Source: Cyanophora paradoxa (taxonomy: Eukaryota; Glaucocystophyceae; Cyanophorales; Cyanophoraceae). Taken from it: DNA of 64,000 bases. The DNA is taken from the NCBI GenBank assembly GCA_004431415.1, contig QPMI01000657.1:186001-250000 (forward strand), in the 5' to 3' direction. Below are positions 55,352 through 64,000 of this stretch, in pieces. Numbering within the stretch: the first letter of the stretch is position 1; each line of letters opens with the position of its first letter. The notes beneath the pieces are model-generated. The model was not told where the DNA came from. It made no database searches and saw only the letters and a program-made list of their open reading frames with translations. Position numbers and translations under genes: made by a program.

Positions 55352-58150
55352 TTAGCTGGCGCCAGTAATAACGGTAACTGAATGCATTATGGACGAACCA
55401 GCATTGAAATCAATTGGGAATATATATCGATGCAATGATGACTTTTCGGCAGCAGGCTGCACAGAAACTCCAAGAGGTGGGACATTTGGAGGGACTGCAA
55501 AGAGAAACCCTGTGTTGACGTTGCAAAACACTCATTCAAAATATACGTGGAAAGCCTTGTACCTGCATGAGACAGCTGATCTGTGCGCTCAGAGCCTCTA
55601 GATGTGGAAGCCCTTAAGCTTCGAATTCGCTCGGCAGCGGGATGGCTGTTCATGATGTGTCGAATCTTGTCTCGAATTAATTCTGACGCTGCATGAAGGT
55701 CTTGAAAGAATCTTGGATTGGCTTTTCGCATCCTGCACACTGCGAATAGTGAATAGGCGTGTGTGAATTCAATTTTGCGAAATTATAACAATATAACTAC
55801 TGACGTTCTTCGAGCAGCCATGAAGTTTGAAGAAGTGCGAAACGATAAGGCTGAGTTGTGACAGCATCTGTGAAGACTCTAATAAGTGTATGCAGTTGCT
55901 TTTAGAAACGACTCTTATAAGTATATGCAATTGCTTTAGAGCGGCTCCATACCTACATAATCGTTTTGTGCGAAATGCTTGGCAGAGACTTCGAAAGTGC
56001 GATACCAGGGATCTTCTCCACTTGGCATTTGCTTCACCTGAGTAACAATCGCATATGAATGTGCAATATATGCATGTAATAATTACGCACAAGAATGAAT
56101 GATGGAATCAACATCTTTCCCGTAATCACACCGTGGACGTAGACGTGGTCACGATTGGCTGCAGCGCTCACGAACTGCTCGAATGCGAAATTCGATTTTG
56201 CCGTTCTGCAGGCGGCTGGCCATTGCATGCGATAAGCTTGCATGCTCGAGCTCGCATTATACGCATATGCCGACACACACCCGTATTCGATTCATCGAAG
56301 ACAAGGGCTATGCCGAACTCCAGGCAGATTGCCGATAGCTGCAGAAAGTAGTCCAGCGACATATAACGTATTCCTTCGTAGGGATCCATTTGGATCGCCT
56401 CGCAGATGATGACCTATTTCCACGCTAGTCACGCTTGAATTTCACAAACAGGACTATAAGACATGCATGCGCATGCAGATACGTACGTATACACGAGCAT
56501 ACCTTGATGGGCAGCTTCGAAAAAGGATGCGACTTTGTCAGCTCTTCTTGAGTGATCTCTGCACTTTCTTGCTTGCGACCTTGAATCATCTGTATATATT
56601 TATATCGGAAGCAAGGCATCCCCCGGCCTGGCATCAGGCGATCATCTCTGCATCTTAAGCTTGCAAAGTTTCAAACCGTGCGAAGTTCTCGAATAGCGTT
56701 TTGAACCGCCGCTGCTTTTGGTTCTGGTCGTTGCTTACTTGGATGTTCATTCTCGTAGATGCAAGGGATGACGACGTATTTTTCCCTTGGGATAGTACAA
56801 TCAGCGGCTCTAAATTTTCGTATGCACATAAATTAAAAAGAGACAGTTGGCAGACCTTCCCATAATTGCACTAGCAGGCATGGGCTCTCGTTTGTTGGTC
56901 GCGTTTGGTACATTTGTTCCGAGAGCGCCTCTTGATGTTCCGTAGCATCCTTTTGCCCAGACATACGTCCCCATTTTGCACTTGGGATTTGAGTGCAGGC
57001 TCGCGATCTATTTGAAGTTTAGTCGTCTCAAAATTTGACAAATAGGAAGAAAAGAGCACCAGGCATGCAATCTCATTGATCACCGATTCCAAGTCAGATG
57101 AGCTGCCAGCGTTTGCACGCATCAACAATTTGAAGCCCTCTGACAACGTGTTGAGGTAGCCATCAATCGTTTTCCTCAAAGCTTCAATTTTCTCTGCGTC
57201 ACGTACACATCACTGAACTGTTGATTCAGCATCTAGCGTTTGAGAATTAATATACCCGTTGAGTAATACTGAAATTGTACATGTGTGCCGTCGACGTCGA
57301 CGTTAACGTTGTCATGCACCAATGAGGGCAAGGCCATTGGGTCTGACAAAGCATGCCGCATGAATCTGTAAAGGTTGAAGAACAAATTAGATACGGCAGA
57401 TATCGCGATCGATCATGGGATTGCAGCCGAGTATAAATCACTCACTTGCCGGTAAGATCATGGGTGACTTTCGGTTGTGAAAGTACGGATGCCATTGATG
57501 AGCCCCAAGCTCTGAAAAAATCTTGCTTGCCTGCATTGTAGGTGGATCTCAACTGTGGATCGTGATGCAGTCGACTCTGCAAAATTTCCACAGCCACTGC
57601 TGGTGCCACCAGGGACCAAGTGGAGTCGTTGGCCTCCGGATCTGGGCTGCAACTGGAACTAGTCCTCCAATCTTGAAGGGGATCCAGAAGCCCTGAAAGA
57701 TCGTCTGTGGATAGTTCAGCACATGCTCTGCGTATGCAAAAGAGGCTTAATCAGCGTTAACGTTGTTATGAAGTATAAAAAGAACATCCTCAGGCACCGA
57801 AACGCTTCGAGCGCTTCTTCAGGACTATGGAGCTGACTGAAGCTGAGAAACATGATGAGCACTTGGACGATAGGGCTCTTGAAATTATTTGCCAGCTGCA
57901 GATTCATTGCCCTGTCGACGTAAAATATATTAACAAGCGAATTTCAGAGCAATTGCGAGCATTGTACTGACTTCATGACGGCTGTGAAGATGCCCGTTAA
58001 TGCAGACAAGCATGGAAGATCCGACTTCAGGTTTCGAAGCAGTTCTGTTCGTTTCACGAATGAGGTCGCCGCGGCGCGGCCCTGTTGCGGGCCGCATTCG
58101 CAAAGAACGGGATCGCGCACGGCTAGCGCTGAGGGGCCTGGCAGCCTCGA
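55352..58150 (-). CDS. Divergent class III (4-aminobutyrate-type) aminotransferase-like gene, nested in the proposed intron
   Basis: Minus strand, at least 14 exons, among them 57972 and upstream, 57911-57786, 57727-57446, 57365-57256, 57232-57219, 57191-56912, 56870-56856, 56809-56739, 56711-56677, 56647-56503, 56413-56277 and 56205 onward; then about 55890-55820, 55740-55600 and a last exon to TAA at 55354-55352. The phase holds through those listed. The text KVIICEAIQMDPYEGIRYMS, LVFDESNTGVTA, LMRANAGSSSDLESVI and TTQPYRFALLQTSW follows the order of GABA aminotransferases (EPIQ, DEVQTG, GSxSNENA, PYRxFNTW). The Asp of the PLP-ring motif is kept (FDESNTG). The lysine that should bind PLP is not seen: VYVHGVITGK stands where SKK..TGG is expected. 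So a pseudoenzyme or decayed copy is likely. The N-terminal third is unrecognised and the start codon is not fixed. Confidence 0.6.
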
Positions 58151-59260
58151 AGGCGGCCGCCTTCCGCTTTGCAGCTGCACCGGACTCTGTGATTTTCAAA
58201 CCGAGGGCGCGAGTTAGCTGCTAACCGGGCCGCACACGCAAGGAGCAGCTGCACGCACGGGTGCCTGGGGATGCGGGAGCACTGCTAGCGCTGGCGGCCG
58301 CCTTCCGCTTGGCAGCTGCCATCAATTGCAAGCTTTCAATTGCAAGCTTTCGCGTGCAGGGCGCCCCCGCGGCGCGCCTAGCGTGCCTGTGCCTTGCGGC
58401 GCGTGTTGCTATAGATGTTAGGGACTGCTCAGCACGGGCTGCAGCGCCACCGGCAGCTGTTCCGTTTTGTATGGCACATGCAAGGCGGCCGTTCTCGGAG
58501 CGAAATCGATTGCCGGGCGGTCTAGCGGGGCCGAATATCGCTTTTAGATGCTAGAGAGTGAAAGCGCACCTCCGGAGGCTTGGCAATCGATTCTGCTACC
58601 CGCTCTGGCCGCGGCGGCATTGGCGGTATGCTGGCGCTTCACGGCGGCGAGCTTGCCATGCCCTTTCTGATGCGATCGCTTTGGCTTCTCCTGGGCGTCC
58701 GCCGCGGTGACTTCGGGGGCGTCCTCCATTGCCGCTCGGCGTTGCCAAGTTGCTCAGCGTTCCTTTCAAGTTTGCTCGAGCTCTAGATCTAGATCTCCGC
58801 TGCTGCTTGTCCTCTTAAAAGAGCGATTCCCCTCTAGATCTCCGCGTTTGATCTCCTCTAGCTTCACGGCGCCGCTTGCCCCCCCCTCCAGAAAGCGTAC
58901 CCCCAAAAGTTTTGGGAACGGCCGTCCTCGTTCAAAAAAGCGAGCAGCTCTGCCTACCGAACAGCTCAGCGACTGCTGCCGAATGAAGATCATTGCCGAT
59001 CGGAATGCAAACCATTTGAGGGCGAGGAGAGGTCAGGTTTGTGTGGCTGTTCGTGCTCCAGGTGCGCTCCCGCTCATCACAGCTGCACGCTTGCAATAGG
59101 CTGTTTCCTTAGTTGCGCAAAAGCGATAGCAATTGGTTCGCAGCTGCTCATCCGCCCCAGCCGCGGCCGCAGGCTGCAGCTGCTCATGGCCATGGAATGG
59201 ATCGATGGCGCCGCGCGCGCCGGCAAGCGCGACCTTCAACGAAGGTGCGCATCCCCTTGG
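58151..59260. other. GC-richer stretch without a recognised gene
   Basis: May include the 5' end of the nested gene up to about 58200. The rest has no coding signal I can support; a CAATTGCAAGCTTTC word is tandemly doubled at about 58323-58350, and TCTAGATCTCCGC twice near 58790-58850. Confidence 0.5.
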
Positions 59261-61356
59261 TTGCAACTTCTCATCATTTCCCGCCTGCTCATAGCCGCGC
59301 CTCGCAGAGTGATCGCTTTCTCGGGGGGTTGGCTCTGGCGGGCTGTTTCTGACCCGAGTGCTGGGGCGTCGCTCCGGCCGATCCGAGTGCATGGCGAAGG
59401 TCAGTTCCATCATTCATTTCGATATTTGCACTCGTCTCAATCGTGCGACCTTGCAGGCATCTTGGGAGCTTCGCTTTCGGCACTCTCGGCGTGGCCGCGC
59501 CGCACCTGGTGGGCAGGCGCGGCGCTCTCGCTTCGTAATAAAGGTGAGTATACGTATACGTATCGCTGCTGCTGCAACTTCTAATCGTTTCGGGCCTGAC
59601 CCGCGCCTCGCAGAGTGATCGCTTTCTAAGGGGGTTGGCTCTGGCGGGCTGTTTCTGACCCGAGTGCTGGGGCATCGCTCCGGCCGATCCGAGTGCATGG
59701 CGAAGGTCAGTTCCATCATTCATTTCGATATTTGCACTCGTCTCAATCGTGCGACCTCGCAGGCATCTTGGGAGCTTCGCTTTCGGCACTCTCGGCGTGG
59801 CCGCGCCGCAGCTGGTGGGCGGGCGGCGCTCTCGCTTCGTAATAAAGGTGAGTATACGTATACGTATCGCTGCTGCTGCAACTTCTTATCGTTTCGGGCC
59901 TGACCCGCGCCTCGCAGAGTGATCGCTTTCTAAGGGGGTTGGCTCTGGCGGGCTGTTTCTGACCCGAGTGCTGGGGCGTCGCTCCGGCCGATCCGAGTGC
60001 ATGGCGAAGGTCAGTTCCATCATTCATTTCGATATTTGCACTCGTCTCAATCGTGCGACCTCGCAGGCATCTTGGGAGCTTCGCTTTCGGCACTCTCGGC
60101 GTGGCCGCGCCGCAGCTGGTGGGCGGGCGGCGCTCTCGCTTCGTAATAAAGGTGAGTATACGTATACGTATCGCTGCTGCTGCAACTTCTAATGGTTTCG
60201 GGCCTGACCCGCGCCTCGCAGAGTGATCGCTTTCTAAGGGGGTTGGCTCTGGCGGGCTGTTTCTGACCCGAGTGCTGGGGCGTCGCTCCGGCCGATCCGA
60301 GTGCATGGCGAAGGTCAGTTCCATCATTCATTTCGATATTTGTGCTCGTCTCAATCGTGCGACCTCGCAGGCATCTTGGGAGCTTCGCTTTCGGCACTCT
60401 CGGCGTGGCCGCGCCGCAGCTGGTGGGCGGGCGGCGCTCTCGCTTCGTAATAAAGGTGAGTATCGCTGCTGCTGCAACTTCTTATCGTTTCGGGCCTGAC
60501 CCGCGCCTCGCAGAGTGATCGCTTTCTAAGGGGGTTGGCTCTGGCGGGCTGTTTCTGACCCGAGTGCTGGGGCGTCGCTCCGGCCGATCCGAGTGCATGG
60601 CGAAGGTCAGTTCCATCATTCATTTCGATATTTGCACTCGTCTCAATCGTGCGACCTCGCAGGCATCTTGGGAGCTTCGCTTTCGGCACTCTCGGCGTGG
60701 CCGCGCCGCAGCTGGTGGGCGGGCGGCGCTCTCGCTTCGTAATAAAGGTGAGTATACGTATACGTATCGCTGCTGCTGCAACTTCCAATCGTTTCCGCCC
60801 TGAGCTACGCCTCGCAGAGTGATCGCTTTCTCGGGGGGATGGCTCTGGCGGGCTGTTTCTGACCCGAGTGCTGGGGCGTCGCTCCGGCCGATCCGAGTGC
60901 ATGGCGAAGGTCAGTTCCATCATTCATTTCGATATTTGTGCTCGTCTCAATCGTGCGACCTCGCAGGCATCTTGGGAGCTTCGCTTTCGGCACTCTCGGC
61001 GTGGCCGCGCCGCAGCTGGTGGGCGGGCGGCGCTCTTGCTTCGTAATAAAGGTGAGTATACGTATACGTATCGCTGCTGCTGCAACTTCTTATCGTTTCG
61101 GGCCTGACCCGCGCCTCGCAGAGTGATCGCTTTCTCGGGGGGATGGCTCTGGCGGGCTGTTTCTGACCCGAGTGCTGGGGCGTCGCTCCGGTCGATCCGA
61201 GTGCATGGCGAAGGTCAGTTCCATCATTCATTTCGATATTTGCACTCGTCTCAATCGTGCGACCTCGCAGGCATCTTGGGAGCTTCGCTTTCGGCACTCT
61301 CGGCGTGGCCGTGCCGCAGCTGGAGGGCAGGCGCGGCGCTCGTACTTCGTAAATTA
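59261..61356. repeat. Tandem array, seven units of about 304 bp
   Basis: Units recur with periods 306, 304, 304, 292, 304 and 304 bp. Each contains GCCTCGCAGAGTGATCGC, GACCCGAGTGCTGGGG, TCCATCATTCATTTCG and CTTCGTAATAAAGGTGAGTA followed by TACGTATACGTATCG; the 292-bp unit has lost the 12-bp TACGTATACGTA palindrome. First and last units are diverged. Open frames on both strands merely reflect the repeat. Confidence 0.9.
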
Positions 61357-62935
61357 AAGAAGGCGAGTATCTCCGTAGCACTATCAATATAGCTAACAAA
61401 GATGGCTATTGGTTAAAGCGCTATCGTTAGTGTACATGTATTAATTTTAGCGATAGGCGAGCACTACCAGCGATTTTAATGCGTTAGTACTAGTGTTTTA
61501 ATCATGGTTCACCGATCGCGAGTCACGGTTTCTTTTTTGCAAAAGTGGACCGTCGGACGTCGCATTGATACACCACGGCACATGTATCAATGTTCTACGT
61601 GACGTGCCCTTCCGACCGGTCATCGATATCTATCTAGCCGAAGGTGCTAGCTAGGTGCCGGTCATGGGTCACCGAGTCACGGTTTCAGACGTCAACGTGT
61701 CACGTTTTCAGACGTCAATGTTGAATTCTTAAAGATAATGCCAGGATCTAGACTCGTTGAGTTCTATAGCCCCGCAGCCCCTCATGATCAACGACTGCTA
61801 ATAGGCTTCATCTTTGCATGTCCCCTGGTCTGCGCAGATCAAGCCTAGATCGTGGCTGTATCCGTAGCACTCTAGATCTTTATAAACCGTTGAACTGACT
61901 TGCAAATACGCTCGCAGTGCTTTTCTCCGGGCGGCGCCTCAACTGAACGGTCCTAGGCCTCGGACAAGGTGATTCATTCATGATTTGCAGCTGCACTAGC
62001 TATACCTATAGTACTAGATCTAGATTTGCAGCTGTACTATCATATATAGTACGGATCTGGCGTTATATAATTAGATGAAATAGCTATAGGCAATCTCTAT
62101 TTTGAAATTCGAATTCAACCGCCGATCGAGAATCGAGATCCGTTGGTAACATTTGCATTCTATCGTTGCTATATGTATCAATATTAATGCTATCATTCTA
62201 GATACAGATTAGAGAGCCGGCGCAAGCGCTAGCTATGCAGATCTACCTCCTGCTGCAGTCCACTGATGATACGGCTTCCTTTTCCACAGGTCAGCTCTAC
62301 ATCCGCTCTGTATGTGTTCAGGTCCGAGTGCGAGCTCGCTCTAGATCTGCAATATACGTTTATATATATACATGATTATTAAAACTGATTGCGGTATGGC
62401 TTTGTACGAATGTATACACGCAGTTTTCTTCTACTGGCCTCCGCCAGCTGCAGCCGCCCGGTCAATATCATGATCATGAGGTGCTTTGAACTTGCAATTG
62501 CTATCATAGCAAGCTGCACTAGTAATATAGCTAATTATTGCTCGCATGCGCAGCGTTGGCATGCGTATGGCACGCGGTCATGAGTCATGATCATGATCCG
62601 CTGCAGCTGCAGCTGCAGCTGCGCGCAGCAAGCTTAAGTACTGAGTAGGAGATCTAGAGCAGCGCTATAGCTAGCTATATACATTGCTCGCCTTGCAGCG
62701 TTAGCACAGCACGCGTACGTATACGATGCAGCCCAGCAAGCAGAAGATCATCGGATCCCGGCCTAGCTAGCTCGGATCTTAGCTAGCTAGCTCGCTAGGA
62801 TCTTAGCTAGCTCGCTAGGATCTTAGCTAGCTCGTTAGCTTGAGTTGTACATGTGTATAAAGAGTACAGCGTTAACGTTGCGCATGTTTGGCGATGTAAA
62901 AACCAGCTAGATGGGTCGGGTAATGGGCAAACGAA
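61357..62935. other. Low-GC, palindrome-rich DNA, no gene seen
   Basis: Words such as CTAGCTAG, ATATATA, GATCATGATC and GCTGCAGCTGC dominate. A unit of about 23 bp with CTAGGATCTTAGCTAGCTCG repeats three times at 62770-62840. A GT(T/C)ACGGTTTC phrase recurs at about 61523, 61675 and 61698. Confidence 0.6.
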
Positions 62936-63093
62936 AAAAAAGTTACCCGGTGGGAAACTCAGCGATGTTTCCCACCTGACGTTTCCCACCTGATGGTCCC
63001 CATGGGGGTCCTCCGCCCCGGTGTGTTACCTATAGGGTAACATGCATGTGTTTCCCCCGGGAAACATACTTTCTTAGGCACCAGTGGTCAGCC
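62936..63093. repeat. Palindromic GTTTCCC repeat, copy near the 5' splice site
   Basis: Several GGGAAAC/GTTTCCC inverted units, a near-palindrome GTTACCTATAGGGTAAC at 63026-63042, and at 63045-63093 an inverted copy of 38791-38843. On the gene's sense strand it starts about 50 nt inside the proposed intron. Confidence 0.8.
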
Positions 63094-63141
63094 TCACCGG
63101 CTCACCGAGTCAAAGGGGCGGGGGCGGGGAGGGGGGGGTAC

Positions 63142-63215
63142 CGCCGGTGTAGGGGAGGTCCAGGGCCTCCAGGGCCTCGATCACCTCTACCCCCGCCCGA
63201 TCCTCGTCGAAGGCC
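63142..63215 (-). CDS. N-domain exon of the ligase/SET gene
   Basis: 74-nt exon with acceptor GCGCAG before 63215 and donor GT at 63141-63140. It reads AFDEDRAGVEVIEALEALDL then PYTG, the conserved region of the D-Ala-D-Ala-ligase N-domain where typical members have EDRAGIEV..LE.L..PFTGA. It ends with one base of the next codon, completed by CG at 38764-38763 to give the Ala of TGAD. Upstream exons (which should carry a NLCDG-like motif) are not seen in 63216-64000; they lie outside the window or are lost. Confidence 0.75.
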
Positions 63216-63243
63216 CTGCGCGTGCCCCGCCCCCGTGAGGAGA

Positions 63244-63253
63244 AGGCGGCGGA

Positions 63254-63289
<36 letters not shown>

Positions 63290-63291
63290 CG
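63244..63291. repeat. GGC trinucleotide repeat
   Basis: About 14 GGC units, just upstream (on the minus strand) of the ligase N-domain exon, probably intronic. Confidence 0.9.
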
Positions 63292-63360
63292 GCCGCGGCG
63301 CGTCTTCGAATTCGAGGCGCATCGAACTCGTTCCCGGGTCCGTAAAGCGAAACTCGAAAT

Positions 63361-63722
63361 TTAAGACAGCTCGCTCCAAGGTAGACCCCACCAATTGCGC
63401 GACCTTCCCACTACCATTCTCAGTAAGCCCATTATCCATTTTCGAATTTCTCAGTAAGGCTCAGTAACAAATTATAAATTAGCACTGTATTTTTCAAACA
63501 TCTAACCTCTCCTTACTGAAACCAATCACGAAACCCTTTCATTCTTCATTTTTCTAATTCCTTACCATTCTCAGTAAGCCCTTAAACCCTCCCTCAATTT
63601 CTCAGTAAGGACAGTAAGACCCCTATTTTAATGAAATGTTCCCGATCGTTTCCGGACTGTTTTCAGTTAGCCAAATTGAAAAATCAAGGTGAGCCCCACC
63701 AATTAAACAAGTGATCCCACTT
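63361..63722. repeat. Low-GC DNA with imperfect direct repeats
   Basis: ACCATTCTCAGTAAGCCC occurs at about 63413 and 63564, each followed by TTTCTCAGTAAGG; CCCCACCAATT occurs at about 63385 and 63694, each in a GGT(A/G)(G/A)(A/G)CCCCACCAATT context and followed by a CCCACT word. No gene seen; it may be the promoter-side region of the gene at 63751. Confidence 0.7.
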
Positions 63723-63750
63723 AAAGACTTCCCGTTAATATACTGTAACA

Positions 63751-64000
63751 ATGGCAAGCGATCAAGTAACTCTACCTGAGAGTAAGCAATGCAATGTTTG
63801 CGATAAGGTAAAACCGGCATCGAGTTATGCATTGCAAAAGAGTCGCTCAGGCGATCAACAATTGAATTGGAGATGCAAAGTCTGCGAACGTGACTATCGC
63901 AATTACCTTTATCATTTCGTGTTAAAAACGCGTCCGAAGATCGAAGTACAATCGAAGGTATGCTCGCACTGCAAGATTGAGAAGCCTGCAAGCGAGTATA
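63751..64000 (+). CDS. Small CxxC zinc-binding protein, virus-like (3' end outside window)
   Basis: ATG at 63751 opens 83 codons that run off the window. Cys pairs: CNVC at residues 14-17, CKVC at 42-45, CSHC at 71-74, spaced like a repeated zinc-ribbon unit: KxCxxCxxxKPxSxY occurs twice (QCNVCDKVKPASSY; VCSHCKIEKPASEY). Such repeated 'C-x2-C-x3-K-P-x-S-x-(Y/F)' units are common in small proteins and HNH-endonuclease-associated proteins of large DNA viruses of protists; assignment to that group is inference. Codons are much poorer in GC than the neighbouring ligase exon. No intron is visible. Confidence 0.6.
   Translation, partial: MASDQVTLPESKQCNVCDKVKPASSYALQKSRSGDQQLNWRCKVCERDYRNYLYHFVLKTRPKIEVQSKVCSHCKIEKPASEY

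Larger units (their letters stand above)
38765..63141 (-). other. Proposed 24.4-kb intron of the ligase/SET gene
   Basis: The donor GTACC at 63141 and the acceptor ...GAACAG ending at 38765 would join exon text LDLPYTG to ADPNFYRLPKNK. Phase (1 + 2 bases, GCG) and the position in the D-Ala-D-Ala-ligase N-domain both fit. Contents: palindromic repeat copies near both ends, the 345-bp satellite, a nested aminotransferase-like gene and a 304-bp tandem array. Alternative: an insertion or rearrangement has split the gene and no spliced product exists. Confidence 0.6.

Noticed and set aside
59289-61399. Long minus-strand open frames across the 304-bp array
   Set aside because: They repeat with the array and break with unit variants; a product of repeat structure.

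Overview
The window is nuclear DNA from a microbial eukaryote, most likely a photosynthetic or related protist such as a haptophyte or stramenopile-type alga. I cannot place it further. Evidence: genes are split by many short introns (about 30-110 nt), most starting GTGCG and several being GC-AG introns. Exons are extremely GC-rich in the ankyrin/TIR and ligase/SET genes, intergenic DNA is poorer in GC and full of short palindromes, and there are an LTR retrotransposon and long satellite DNA.

Layout, left to right. 1-5.7 kb: the 3' part of a large ankyrin-repeat gene ending in a TIR-like domain (+). 6.7-7.4 kb: a small five-exon coiled-coil gene (-). 9.4-11.3 kb: an F-box/LRR-like gene (+). 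11602-30290: an 18.7-kb Ty3/gypsy LTR retrotransposon with two identical 256-bp LTRs, a GGAAT target duplication, Gag with a zinc knuckle, a roughly 7-kb uncharacterised central region with RGG and RS-rich segments, then protease, RT, RNase H and integrase. 30.4-31.1 kb: a broken copy of the 3' end of the ankyrin/TIR gene. 31.6-33.9 kb: a paralogue of the F-box/LRR gene. So the pair 'ANK-TIR 3' end then F-box/LRR' occurs twice.

36.3-38.8 kb and 63.1-63.2 kb (-): exons of one gene encoding a D-Ala-D-Ala-ligase-like ATP-grasp protein fused to a SET-like domain. The 63-kb exon joins the 38.8-kb exon in frame, in phase and at the correct place in the fold, which implies a 24,377-bp intron. That intron holds a 15-kb, 44-copy satellite of about 345 bp with a higher-order pattern, a nested multi-exon gene resembling class III aminotransferases (same strand), a 7-copy 304-bp tandem array, and inverted copies of a palindromic repeat near both splice sites.

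63.4-64 kb: composition changes, with low-GC DNA carrying short direct repeats and the start of a small CxxC zinc-binding protein of a kind common in large DNA viruses of protists, cut by the window edge.

The retrotransposon's reading frame changes about 18 times, always in the same sense, although the LTRs are identical. Together with homopolymer-length variants in the satellite this suggests single-base deletions in the assembly, and that the real element encodes one very long Gag-Pol frame (about 17 kb).
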